Below are positions 40,485-49,059 of a stretch of DNA of 64,000 nt, in pieces. Below the pieces are notes generated by a model. The model searched no databases. It worked only from the letters and a program-made list of their open reading frames with translations, and had not been told where the DNA came from. Numbering within the stretch: position 1 is the first letter of the stretch; every line of letters begins with the position of its first letter. Source of the DNA: Chloroflexota bacterium (GTDB lineage: Bacteria > Chloroflexota > Anaerolineae > Aggregatilineales > Phototrophicaceae); NCBI GenBank assembly GCA_013388745.1, contig JACAER010000034.1, positions 186,001-250,000 of the forward strand. Direction: 5' to 3'. The translations under genes and the position numbers were made by a program.

Positions 40485-41510
40485 ATGCGCATCGGATTAA
40501 TGCTCGGTTACTCCGGGCCCAAATTAGAACTGCCGCTGGAGCTGGTACAGGAAGCTGACCGGCTGGGCGTGCATGTGGTATGGACGGCAGAGGCTTACGG
40601 CTCGGACGCGGTAGCGCCGCTGGCGTGGTTGGGGGCGCTGACACGGAACATTCGGCTGGGCACGGCCATCATGCAGATGCCGGCGCGCACGCCTGCCAAC
40701 ACGGCCATGACGGCCATGACGCTCGATCAGCTTTCCGGCGGGCGTTTTATGCTCGGTCTGGGATTATCGGGACCGCAGGTGGTGGAAGGCTGGCACGGGC
40801 AGGCGTATGGCAAGCCGCTGCCCAAAACGCGCGAATATGTCAGCATTGTGCGCGCGATTTTTAAACGCGAACACCCGCTTGTCCACGACGGCCAGTACTA
40901 CCAGATTCCGTATCAGGGCGCGGACGCAACCGGGCTGGGCAAGCCGCTGAAAAGCATTCTGCATGGCCGCCCCGATCTGCCGATTTATCTGGCGGCGATC
41001 GGGCCGAAAAATGTCGAACTGGCGGCAGAGATCGCCGACGGCTGGCTGCCGATCTTTTTCGCGCCGCGCCACTACGACGCCGTGTATAAAGAACACGTCG
41101 CCGCGGGTTTCGCCAGAGCCGGCAAGAGCGGCGCGGGCTTCGATATTGCGCCCGCAGCGGCGGTGTTCGTGGGCGACGACATCGACGCCTGCCGGGCGAA
41201 GGTCAAGCCGCAGCTCGCGCTGTATATCGGCGGCATGGGCGCAAAGGACAAGAATTTTTATCATGATCTGGTGACACGCTATGGCTACGGCGACACGGCC
41301 AACCGTATTCAGGAATTGTACCTGAGCGGCAAAAAGGCCGAAGCGATCGCGCTTGTGCCCGATGCGCTGGTCGATGAAGTCGCGCTCTGCGGCCCGCAAG
41401 CGCGTATCAAAGACCTGCTGGCCGTGTGGAAAGCCAGCCCGGTGACAACGCTGAATCTGACCGTCGAGGACGCCGCGGCGCTGCGCACCGTTCTGGAAGC
41501 GCTGCTATAA
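40485..41510 (+). CDS. LLM-class flavin/F420-dependent oxidoreductase
   Basis: A 341-residue luciferase-like monooxygenase-fold oxidoreductase. The barrel starts with [11 protein letters not shown] and [23 protein letters not shown], followed by [18 protein letters not shown] and [26 protein letters not shown], the pattern of F420-dependent members. F420 dependence is likely but FMN is possible. The substrate is unknown. AAGGA precedes the ATG. The next gene follows 31 bases later in the same direction. Confidence 0.88.
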   Translation: MRIGLMLGYSGPKLELPLELVQEADRLGVHVVWTAEAYGSDAVAPLAWLGALTRNIRLGTAIMQMPARTPANTAMTAMTLDQLSGGRFMLGLGLSGPQVVEGWHGQAYGKPLPKTREYVSIVRAIFKREHPLVHDGQYYQIPYQGADATGLGKPLKSILHGRPDLPIYLAAIGPKNVELAAEIADGWLPIFFAPRHYDAVYKEHVAAGFARAGKSGAGFDIAPAAAVFVGDDIDACRAKVKPQLALYIGGMGAKDKNFYHDLVTRYGYGDTANRIQELYLSGKKAEAIALVPDALVDEVALCGPQARIKDLLAVWKASPVTTLNLTVEDAAALRTVLEALL

Positions 41511-41541
41511 TTCAGGCGCGCGGTTCATAAGGAGACGTTCT

Positions 41542-41901
41542 GTGAGTGATAAAGTCAAAGTGTTCGAGATCAAACAGTATATGATCGTCTGGCGGCAGCT
41601 TGAAATGCTGAGCATCGGCGGCGCGACCATTAAACTGCGCGCCATCGTCAAATGTATCGGCGACGAATACAGTCTGGATGTGTATTTTGTCGCGCCGGAC
41701 AGCCCACTGCCTGCACCCGCGTTTTTGCCCGCCGAAAAGAAGGGCTACATGTTCATGCCCATCAGCGATATCCAGGCTTTTGTCGACACGATTCGCAACG
41801 AAAAGCCGATTTTCGGCCATCTGCGCGGCGACAAACCCGAATGGACAAGCGTCACCACTTCCAAAGAGCCGGTGGGCGAAGGCAGCAGCGATCTGGGCTA
41901 A
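41542..41901 (+). CDS. Small protein of unknown function, 119 residues
   Basis: Starts with GTG preceded by AAGGAG. The sequence is beta-rich with YSLDVYFVAPDSPLPAPAFLPAEKKGYMFMP and ISDIQAFVDTIRNEKP, and has a single Cys. No signal peptide or membrane helix. I do not recognise it. It lies just after the LLM gene and is probably co-transcribed, then abuts the convergent MBL-rhodanese gene. Confidence 0.7.
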   Translation: MSDKVKVFEIKQYMIVWRQLEMLSIGGATIKLRAIVKCIGDEYSLDVYFVAPDSPLPAPAFLPAEKKGYMFMPISDIQAFVDTIRNEKPIFGHLRGDKPEWTSVTTSKEPVGEGSSDLG

Positions 41902-41914
41902 CGGCGAGCGATCC

Positions 41915-43309
41915 TCACACAGATTCCGGGATGCCTTTTTCCAGCGGCAGGCCAGCTTGCTTCCAGGCGTCAATGCCGCCGACCAGGTTAATCACCCGCA
42001 AGCCCTGGCCCGCCAGCAAACTGGCGACGATCATCGAGCGCACGCCAGCGCCACACTGCACGATGATCTGACGATCGCGCGGCAGTTCGTGCAGGCGGCG
42101 CGGCACATAGCCCATGGCGATATGCTGCGCCGCTGGAATGTGCCCGTCTTCGTATTCGCTGCGGCTGCGTACATCGAGGATATAGGGCGCGGCAAGCGCG
42201 GCGGCCTGCTGCACCGTAATCTGTTCGACCTGCCCGCCGCCTTTTTCGGCCACGTCGGGCGTAAAATAGCCGGGAATGTTATCGACCCCCACCGCGCGCA
42301 GTTCGCGCACGATGCGTTCAGCGTCGTCTTCAGCAGCGATCAAATACGTCGGCTGGCGGAAATCGACATACCAGCCGGCATAGGTGCTGAAAGTGTTTTC
42401 GCCCGCCGGGATATGCAGCGTGCCGGGGATATGCCCGCGCGCGAAGGCCGCCCCCGCGCGCGTATCGATCACCAGCGCGCCGGTTTTGAGCACTTCTGGC
42501 AGAATTGTCGGGTCGAGCCGCAGCGGTTCGCGCAAGTCTTGCAGCAGCGCCGGCCCCGTTTTGTTGACACGCTTCATTTGTCCGAAGTAGCGCGGCGCTT
42601 CCGGTTGGCCTTGCAGCAGCCAATCGACAAAAGCGTTTTCGTCGTTGAACTGAAAAGCGCGGTTGAACAATTTTTCATAGCCCAGAGTCGTGCTGGGGAT
42701 TGCGCCCAGCGCTTTGCCGCAGGCGCTGCCCGCCCCGTGTCCTGGCCACACCTGCAAATAATCTGGCAGCGTTTTGAGGCGCTGGAGGTTGCGGAACTGC
42801 TGGCGCGCGCCCGGTTCGCGCGTATGGGCGATGCCGGCGGCTTCTTCCAGCAAATCCGGGCGGCCAATATCGCCCACAAACAGCAGGTCGCCGGTGAACA
42901 ACCCCATCGCGCTGTCCGCGCCCGCCGTATCCGTCAGCATAAAAATAAGGTGTTCAGGCGTATGTCCCGGCGTATGCAGCACATCCAGGCGGATATTGCC
43001 GACCATAAAACGGTCGCCATCGCGCAGCGCTGTACTCTCGTAGTCATAAGCCCAATCCGCGCCGCCTTCAGCGCTCAGGAGGATTTGCGCGCCGCTGTGG
43101 GCGGCCAATTCGCGCACGCCGCTCACAAAATCGGCGTGGATATGCGTTTCGGTCACATGGGTGATGCGCAGTCCGGCCTGCTGCGCCGCCTGGACATACG
43201 GCTGGATGTCGCGCGCCGGATCGATCACCAGCGCTTCGCCTGTCGCCTGACAGCCGACCATGTACGACGCCTGCGCCAGCGCTTGATGATAAAAATATTT
43301 GAGCAGCAT
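41915..43309 (-). CDS. MBL-fold/rhodanese fusion, persulfide-dioxygenase-like
   Basis: A 464-residue protein: a metallo-beta-lactamase domain of the ETHE1/PDO type followed by two rhodanese domains. The MBL part has TETHIHADFVSG (His56, His58, Asp60), TPGHTPEHL and TGDLLFVGD. The first rhodanese (about 265-360) has an alanine where the catalytic Cys would be (LIAAEDDAERI), so it is probably inactive. The second (about 370-464) keeps the active Cys in IIVQCGAGVRS. Such fusions oxidise glutathione-type persulfides or handle sulfane sulfur. There is no signal peptide. No partner sulfur genes are next to it. Confidence 0.9.
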   Translation of the reverse strand: MLLKYFYHQALAQASYMVGCQATGEALVIDPARDIQPYVQAAQQAGLRITHVTETHIHADFVSGVRELAAHSGAQILLSAEGGADWAYDYESTALRDGDRFMVGNIRLDVLHTPGHTPEHLIFMLTDTAGADSAMGLFTGDLLFVGDIGRPDLLEEAAGIAHTREPGARQQFRNLQRLKTLPDYLQVWPGHGAGSACGKALGAIPSTTLGYEKLFNRAFQFNDENAFVDWLLQGQPEAPRYFGQMKRVNKTGPALLQDLREPLRLDPTILPEVLKTGALVIDTRAGAAFARGHIPGTLHIPAGENTFSTYAGWYVDFRQPTYLIAAEDDAERIVRELRAVGVDNIPGYFTPDVAEKGGGQVEQITVQQAAALAAPYILDVRSRSEYEDGHIPAAQHIAMGYVPRRLHELPRDRQIIVQCGAGVRSMIVASLLAGQGLRVINLVGGIDAWKQAGLPLEKGIPESV

Positions 43310-43430
43310 CTTGTTTTGCCCCTGGCCTAAAACTCCATCACATCCCTATAGACGCGGCGGGTGGTGCGTTTATTTACCTTAATTTTTAGTGGATTTTGTT
43401 AAGGAACACAAGCGCGGTCATCTGGCACGC

Positions 43431-43700
43431 TCATGAGGCGAAGCGTTTCGCGGCGCGCATTTTAGCTTTGGCGGCTTCCTGCGCCCGGTCACGCGGCGGC
43501 GCTGCCGTCTCCAGGCCGCTTAGCAGTTGGCGCGAGACGGCGGCCACCGCGTCCACGGCGGCGTTAAAAGCGGCTTCATTGGCTTTGGAAGGTTTTTGAA
43601 AACCGCTGATCTTGCGCACATATTGCAGCGCCGCCGCCCGGATTTCGTCATCGCTGACGGGTGGCTCGAAGTTGTACAGGGTCTTGATATTGCGACACAT
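43431..43700 (-). CDS. DUF2277 protein
   Basis: An 89-residue protein that begins with the DUF2277 signature MCRNIKTLYNFEPPVSDDEIRAAA and continues ALQYVRKISGFQKPSKANEAAFNAAVDAV. The family is small and its function is unknown. The ATG at 43700 matches the family start; an upstream in-frame ATG at 43724 adds 8 non-conserved residues. It ends in a basic tail. It lies 36 bases downstream of the LutC-like gene on the same strand and may be co-transcribed. Confidence 0.9.
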   Translation of the reverse strand: MCRNIKTLYNFEPPVSDDEIRAAALQYVRKISGFQKPSKANEAAFNAAVDAVAAVSRQLLSGLETAAPPRDRAQEAAKAKMRAAKRFAS

Positions 43701-43736
43701 CGTTTTCTTGTCCTCGCCTGACACAGCATAAATGCA

Positions 43737-44378
43737 CTACAGCAGAATCAGCACGCGCACATCGCCCGGCCCATGCACGCCCATGATGGTTTCCATGGCA
43801 ATATCCGCCGTGCGGCTGCTGCCGGTGATGACAAAATTGTTGGCTGCGCGCCGGAACGCTTGCAGCCCTTCTGCGCGCTGCGTTTCGATCCAGGCGTCAA
43901 AATCCGGTAGAATTTGCGCTGCGCGGATCACGGCGATATGCACAGCGGGCAGCAGCGAGACACTGCGCGGCCTGCCAGCGCCGCTGGTCAGCACCAGCCC
44001 GCCAGTAGCGGCTAACGCGGCGGACACGCCCGTGATGCCCACGCGCACTTTGTCATCGCGCGGCGGCGCGACCGTGATGCCCGCTTTTTCCAGCGCCGTT
44101 TGTAAGCCCGGCAGCGGGATATGCGCGAAATCCCACGCCAGAATGCGCTGATCCGCGCCGATGGTTTCCAGCACATAGGCCAGCGCGTCGCTTTCCTGCG
44201 CGCATTCGACCGGCGTGCAGTTTAATTTGCGCACTTCCTGCGCAAAACGCGCACGCAGGCCGTCGGGCGACACATCGTCCGGGCGCGCCATATAACGCGC
44301 TTCATCATGTGCTGGCACCTCCGGCACAGACTGCTGCGCCGCGCGCAGTTTTCCCAGAATCCGATCACGAGCGCTCAT
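43737..44378 (-). CDS. LutC/YkgG-type LUD-domain protein
   Basis: A 213-residue LUD-domain protein. The C-terminal signature VRVGITGVSAALAATGGLVLTSGAGRPRSVSLLPAVHIAVI and GSSRTADIAMETIMGVHGPGDVRVLIL is that of LutC, a subunit involved in L-lactate oxidation to pyruvate in LutABC. LutA and LutB are not adjacent, so it is either a stand-alone LUD protein or its partners are elsewhere. The membrane Fe-S/CCG protein at 15533 resembles LutA-type CCG proteins but is far away. It may be co-transcribed with the DUF2277 gene and the YhhN gene. Confidence 0.88.
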   Translation of the reverse strand: MSARDRILGKLRAAQQSVPEVPAHDEARYMARPDDVSPDGLRARFAQEVRKLNCTPVECAQESDALAYVLETIGADQRILAWDFAHIPLPGLQTALEKAGITVAPPRDDKVRVGITGVSAALAATGGLVLTSGAGRPRSVSLLPAVHIAVIRAAQILPDFDAWIETQRAEGLQAFRRAANNFVITGSSRTADIAMETIMGVHGPGDVRVLILL

Positions 44379-44408
44379 ACCTTGCCCTCTCGCTGTGATA
44401 GCTGCCGC

Positions 44409-45140
44409 CTATGATAGTACCGCGCTCGCGGCGTACACGGAATAGACAATGAGCGCCTGCGCCGGCCCATAAGTCAGCCAGATCACATCGTCGATCAAAT
44501 AAAAGCTGCGCTGCATAAATAACTGCACCGTAATCAGCAGGTCGCTGAACAGGAACAGCGCCGCGCCCAATGCCAGCGGGATAAAGGCCGCCTGTTGCAG
44601 CGCCAGGCCAGTGGCCGCTCCCGCCGTGCTCGAAAGCAGCAGGCAGTAGGCCAGCGCCGCCCAGTGCAGCACCCTATGTTCCTGGCCGCGATACACCGTG
44701 ATGTACCACGCGACGACGCCGATCACCAGCCACGCCACCCACGCACCGAGCCGCAGCCCGCTGTCGTTCAGCCCCGCCGCACTGGTATACAGCAGCAGCG
44801 CGCTGATATAAGCGATATGCCCCAGCCCAAACGCGCCGATGCCGCCGATCACATTTTTGCGCGCCATAAATAGGTCGCCCACCAAGCCCAAAGTCATGCC
44901 GACGGCGATGAGCAGCGCCGCGCTGCCGACTGGCGCCGCCGCCGCCAGCCAGCTCCAGCCCGCCGCGACCAGCGCCACCGACGACGCCATGCGTGTCCAC
45001 GTCGGCATACGCCGCGTTTTTTCCGCGTTCAGCTTTCCAAACGCGAACCCGCCAAAAAGAAGCAGCGCCCACACTATCAGCAGCAGAGTCAGCCACCCGT
45101 TCGCCACAGAATCCAGTCGTGCAAACATGATCTTGTCCAA
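44409..45140 (-). CDS. YhhN/TMEM86 family lysoplasmalogenase-like membrane protein
   Basis: A 243-residue polytopic membrane protein with about eight hydrophobic helices. The family signature is seen in GMTLGLVGDLFMARKNVIGGIGAFGLGHIAYISALL, with the conserved GD-x-x-L-x and F-x-x-G-H-x-x-Y pattern. YhhN/TMEM86 proteins hydrolyse vinyl-ether lysophospholipids in characterised animal members; the bacterial role is less clear. The ATG at 45128 is an alternative start 4 codons in. It lies 30 bases upstream of the LutC-like gene, on the same strand. Confidence 0.86.
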   Translation of the reverse strand: MDKIMFARLDSVANGWLTLLLIVWALLLFGGFAFGKLNAEKTRRMPTWTRMASSVALVAAGWSWLAAAAPVGSAALLIAVGMTLGLVGDLFMARKNVIGGIGAFGLGHIAYISALLLYTSAAGLNDSGLRLGAWVAWLVIGVVAWYITVYRGQEHRVLHWAALAYCLLLSSTAGAATGLALQQAAFIPLALGAALFLFSDLLITVQLFMQRSFYLIDDVIWLTYGPAQALIVYSVYAASAVLS

Positions 45141-45281
45141 AATAGATACTTTATCACTGCCCCGATTCTAGCGCAGCCCGTGCCGCGCCCCTATAACCAC
45201 CAGCCCACACTCACCCTTCTCTATGGCTTCGAAAACGCTATGATTAGCGCAATGTTTTAGCGTTCATCAAGAGATGCTCAT

Positions 45282-46358
45282 ATGCCACCTTTACGTGCCG
45301 GGGTGATTGGTCTGGGCGTCGGCAAAAGCCATGCCGAAGGCTACCACCAATCGCCGCATTCGACTCTCGTCGCCATCTGCGACAGTAACCCGCAGCGCCT
45401 GGCCGAATACGCCCAAAAATACCAACTGCCCGCCTCAGCCTGTTTCAGCGATTATCAGACTATGCTGGCGCAAAGCCAGCTCGACATTGTCAGCGTGTGC
45501 TTGCCCAATGCGCTGCACGCACCGGCCACGATCGCCGCGCACCAGGCCGGCGCGCATGTGCTGTGCGAAAAGCCGCTGGCGATCAACGCCGCCGAAGCGC
45601 AGGCCATGTTGGACGCCGCGCAGCGCAGCCAGCGCCACCTGATGGTGTGCTACAATTACCGCTACCGCGCCGATTCGCAGTGGCTTTACCATGTCGTCCA
45701 CAGCGGCCAACTGGGGCAGATTTACCATGTCAGCGCCTCGTGGCGGCGCGAAACCGGCATCCCTGGCTGGGGCTTGTTCGCCGATCAAGCCATGTCGGGC
45801 GGCGGCGCGCTCATCGATCTGGGCGTGCATGTGCTCGATCTGGCGCTGTGGCTGCTGGATTTCCCGGCGGTCAAAACCGCCAGCGGCCAAACACGCGCGC
45901 TGTTCGGCCCGCGGCGCCGCAAAATGTGGCTGCCTCCCGGCCAGACGCCGCCGCCTTTCGAGGTCGAAGACGGCGCGGTGGGCTTTTTGCGCCTCGCCAG
46001 CGGCGCCAGCATGTTCCTGCAAGCCACCTGGGGCGAACACACCCTGCCGCTGGAAGACCATATGCGTGTCGAATTGCAGGGCACAGAGGGCAGCGCGATT
46101 CTCGATATTCCCAATTACCGCAAAGAAGATACGCTGCGCCTATACACCGAAATCGAGCACCAGGCTGTGACCATCACGCCCAGTGTGCGTTGGGACGCGC
46201 CCGCTTATCAGCATATCGGGTTGGTGCTGGATGTGGTCGAAAAACTCGCGCAGGGCGTTAAGCCGACGACTGACGGCCAACAGGGGTTAACGGCGGTGCG
46301 CGTTTTGGATGCGCTGTACGAATCGGCGCGTAAGGGGCAAGAAATCCAGTTGGATTAA
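45282..46358 (+). CDS. Gfo/Idh/MocA-family oxidoreductase
   Basis: A 358-residue NAD(P)-dependent sugar-type dehydrogenase. The Rossmann N-terminus has AGVIGLGVGKSHAEGY, then LVAICDSNPQRL and VSVCLPNALHAP, and the conserved HVLCEKPLA with the catalytic-area Lys. The C-terminal GFO_IDH_MocA_C domain has DLGVHVLDLALWLL with the family His. The substrate is unknown. Downstream, the TPR and ThuA genes lie close in the same direction; ThuA proteins often occur with Gfo/Idh/MocA enzymes, suggesting carbohydrate metabolism. Confidence 0.9.
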   Translation: MPPLRAGVIGLGVGKSHAEGYHQSPHSTLVAICDSNPQRLAEYAQKYQLPASACFSDYQTMLAQSQLDIVSVCLPNALHAPATIAAHQAGAHVLCEKPLAINAAEAQAMLDAAQRSQRHLMVCYNYRYRADSQWLYHVVHSGQLGQIYHVSASWRRETGIPGWGLFADQAMSGGGALIDLGVHVLDLALWLLDFPAVKTASGQTRALFGPRRRKMWLPPGQTPPPFEVEDGAVGFLRLASGASMFLQATWGEHTLPLEDHMRVELQGTEGSAILDIPNYRKEDTLRLYTEIEHQAVTITPSVRWDAPAYQHIGLVLDVVEKLAQGVKPTTDGQQGLTAVRVLDALYESARKGQEIQLD

Positions 46359-46412
46359 ACCCGGCAAATGCGTCACAATAGGTAAAAGTTGTGGGTATAT
46401 AGTGCTTTGCGT

Positions 46413-47348
46413 ATGCACCAACCGACGCCCTTTCATGATCGCGCGCAAGCCGTGCTGACCGCCTGGCGCATCGGCACGCTGTCGTTTGTCGAAGCGGTCG
46501 AAAGCTTCAACGCGCTCAAATACGAAGCGCTTCAGGACAGCAGCGCTGTGAATGAAGCGCTGGTCGAACGTCTGATGGGCATTGTGCGCATCGCCAGAGG
46601 CCACTATGCCCACGCTATTCGCCATTTCCGCATGGCGCGCGAACTTTATGAGATCGCTGAAGAGCCTGAACTGATGCTGCTGTGCGACAACAACATGGCT
46701 GAGGCCTATCGTCAGCGCGGCGATCTGGAACGCGCGCACAGCATTTTTGTGCGCACCAACGAGGCGGCGCAAAAACACGATTTTATGCTCGTGTGCATTT
46801 ACTGTCAGGCCAACGATGGCCGCACCTTAATTGGCCTGGAACGCTTTGCGGAAGGGTTGACCACGCTGGAAGCGGCGCTGACTCTAGCGCGCACGCCGCA
46901 GATCGAGCCGCAGGTGTTGGGCTTGATCGCCCTCATTCACTGCGACATGACGATTGCCCTTTTGCAGCTTGGCCGTCCACAGGCTGCTTACTACGCCGCG
47001 CGGGAAGCGCTGGTCAGCGCCGAATTGAGCAAAGAAGTCCGCCGCCGCGCGCAGGCGCATCGCGCGCTGGGGCGGGCGCTGAGCCTGTATACACCGCCGC
47101 AGACCACCGACAGCGCCGACGCACAGTTTGAAGCTTCGATCTCGCTGTGTCGTGAGACACGGCTCGATATTGAGCTTGCGCTCAGTCTTGCGGCGCACGG
47201 CGAAAGTCTGCTCAAACGTGGTCAATCTGAAGCTGCCGGTGCGCGTTTTCAGGATGCGCTCGCGCTTTATGAACAGCTAGGTTTTGCCGCCGAAATCCAA
47301 AAAACGCGGCAAATCCTGGCTGCGCTTGTGCAAAAGGACATAGGATAA
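46413..47348 (+). CDS. TPR-repeat protein
   Basis: A 311-residue protein composed of helical tetratricopeptide-like repeats: [59 protein letters not shown] and [37 protein letters not shown]. It is a likely scaffold or regulator, similar to the C-terminal repeats of MalT/LuxR-type proteins but lacking a DNA-binding domain. The ATG at 46413 is preferred over the TTG at 46389. A TATAGT lies about 10 bases upstream, so the leader may be very short. It ends 2 bases before the ThuA gene. Confidence 0.75.
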   Translation: MHQPTPFHDRAQAVLTAWRIGTLSFVEAVESFNALKYEALQDSSAVNEALVERLMGIVRIARGHYAHAIRHFRMARELYEIAEEPELMLLCDNNMAEAYRQRGDLERAHSIFVRTNEAAQKHDFMLVCIYCQANDGRTLIGLERFAEGLTTLEAALTLARTPQIEPQVLGLIALIHCDMTIALLQLGRPQAAYYAAREALVSAELSKEVRRRAQAHRALGRALSLYTPPQTTDSADAQFEASISLCRETRLDIELALSLAAHGESLLKRGQSEAAGARFQDALALYEQLGFAAEIQKTRQILAALVQKDIG

Positions 47349-47350
47349 AA

Positions 47351-48109
47351 ATGGATACGATTCGTGTTACTGTCTGGGGCGAATACCGCCACGAAAAGAA
47401 AAATCCCGTCGTCGCCAACATCTATCCCCACGGGATGCACGCCACCATCGCCGACGCGCTGCGCCGCGAAAACGGCATCACGGCCGCCACTGCCACGCTC
47501 GATGAACCCGAACACGGCCTGAGCGATGCTGTGCTGGCCAACACCGATGTGCTGACGTGGTGGGGACATATCGCGCATGATGAAGTGCGTGATGAGATCG
47601 TACATAAGGTGCAGAAACGGGTGCTCGATGGCATGGGATTGGTTGTGCTGCATTCCGGCCACTTTTCCAAAATTTTCAAAACCCTGATGGGCACCACCTG
47701 CGACCTCAAATGGCGCGAAGCCGACGAGCGCGAACGCCTGTGGGTGGTCGAACCGGGACATCCCATCGCCGCCGGGTTGGGCGAGTGCATCGAACTGCCG
47801 CAGGAAGAAATGTACGGCGAGCGCTTCGATATTCCGCAGCCCGAAACGCTGGTCTTCCTGAGCTGGTTCCAGGGCGGCGAAGTCTTCCGCAGCGGCTGCT
47901 GTTATACGCGCGGCAAAGGGCGCATTTTCTACTTTCGGCCCGGCCACGAAACCTATCCCACCTATCACCACCCGGACATCCAGCGCGTGATCGCCAACGC
48001 TGTGCGCTGGGCGGCGCAGCCCGCTACACCGCCTGTGCAGTTCGGCTGGACAAAACCGCGCGAAGAATCGCTGCCTTACACCGTGCCGGAATGGCTCAAA
48101 GCCAAGTAG
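47351..48109 (+). CDS. ThuA-like (trehalose utilisation) protein
   Basis: A 252-residue ThuA-domain protein with the glutamine-amidotransferase-like fold. Visible features are [47 protein letters not shown] and [15 protein letters not shown]. ThuA proteins take part in trehalose/sugar degradation in rhizobia. It starts 2 bases after the TPR gene stop. It is followed 19 bases later by an esterase gene with GGAGGG, so an operon is likely. Confidence 0.88.
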   Translation: MDTIRVTVWGEYRHEKKNPVVANIYPHGMHATIADALRRENGITAATATLDEPEHGLSDAVLANTDVLTWWGHIAHDEVRDEIVHKVQKRVLDGMGLVVLHSGHFSKIFKTLMGTTCDLKWREADERERLWVVEPGHPIAAGLGECIELPQEEMYGERFDIPQPETLVFLSWFQGGEVFRSGCCYTRGKGRIFYFRPGHETYPTYHHPDIQRVIANAVRWAAQPATPPVQFGWTKPREESLPYTVPEWLKAK

Positions 48110-48128
48110 CGCGCGAAGGAGGGAACAG

Positions 48129-48989
48129 ATGACCATCTGGGAGTCGTATACGGCTGGCCTTGAGCGCCATACCGTTGTCGGCGAACTGCTCGTGCAGCGC
48201 GCCTTTTACAGTCCCCAGCTCGATAACCGCCGCGATGTGCTCGTCTGGCTGCCTGCGTCCTATCACAACAGCGCGCGGCGTTATCCTGTGCTGTACATGC
48301 ACGACGGCCAGAATTTGTTCGACGCCCACACCAGTTTTGTCGGCGAATGGCAGGTGGATGAGACGCTCAGCGCACTCCAGACGGAAGGCTATGAGGCCAT
48401 TGTCGTCGGTTTGCCCAATCTGAACGAAGAGCGCGTGCGTGAATACAACCCCTACCCTTCGGCAGAAATAGAACTGCTCGACGGGCGCGGCGACGCCTAT
48501 CTGCGCTTCATCGTGGACACGCTCAAGCCGCAGATCGATGCCCATTTCCGCACGCAGCCAGAGCACGCAAGCACCGGCATTGCCGGCTCGTCAATGGGCG
48601 GCCTGATCAGCCTTTACGGATTTTTGACGCATCCGCAGGTGTTCGGTTTTTGCGGCGTCTTCAGCCCGGCCTATTGGTTTGGCGCTAACGGCCTGGAAGG
48701 CACAGTGCAGCAGCGTGCCTCAGGCGCAGGCCGCATTTATATGGATGTCGGCGGCAAAGAAGGCCACATTTTCGAAACTTCCGCCCCCTGGCGTCCCTAT
48801 CTGCCCAGCGGCGGCGATCAGGCGTATCTCGATGGCGTCCGCCGCCTGCGGGCGGGTTTGCTCGCGCGCGGCTATCACGAAGGCACATCACTGCTGTATG
48901 TCGAAGACGCGGATGCTATTCATCAGGAAGGCGCGTGGGCTAAACGCCTGCCCGACGCGCTGCGTTTTATCCTGCCCAAACTGCCCTAG
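48129..48989 (+). CDS. Esterase-family alpha/beta hydrolase (esterase D/enterochelin esterase type)
   Basis: A 286-residue esterase with RDVLVWLPASYHNSARRYPVLYMHDGQNLF and the nucleophile elbow GIAGSSMGGLIS (catalytic Ser). The acid/His pair near the C-terminus lies in LYVEDADAIHQEGAW. The family includes esterase D, Fes-like and phospholipid or xylan esterases. No signal peptide, so cytosolic. The upstream GGAGGG gives a ribosome site. Probably co-transcribed with the ThuA gene. Confidence 0.88.
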   Translation: MTIWESYTAGLERHTVVGELLVQRAFYSPQLDNRRDVLVWLPASYHNSARRYPVLYMHDGQNLFDAHTSFVGEWQVDETLSALQTEGYEAIVVGLPNLNEERVREYNPYPSAEIELLDGRGDAYLRFIVDTLKPQIDAHFRTQPEHASTGIAGSSMGGLISLYGFLTHPQVFGFCGVFSPAYWFGANGLEGTVQQRASGAGRIYMDVGGKEGHIFETSAPWRPYLPSGGDQAYLDGVRRLRAGLLARGYHEGTSLLYVEDADAIHQEGAWAKRLPDALRFILPKLP

Positions 48990-49006
48990 AGTCTGTCTCA
49001 ATGTAG

Positions 49007-49031
49007 AAGGGCGGCTCGCCGAGTCGCCCCT
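49007..49031. repeat. 3' hairpin repeat, GGGGCGA/TCGCCCC family
   Basis: AGGGCGGCTCG followed by CGAGTCGCCCCT makes an imperfect hairpin (one-base slip) between the convergent esterase and kinase genes. It resembles the copies at 2052, 6836 and 14312. Confidence 0.5.
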
Positions 49032-49059
49032 ATGCGCAGACAACATTTTGCAGGGGGAT

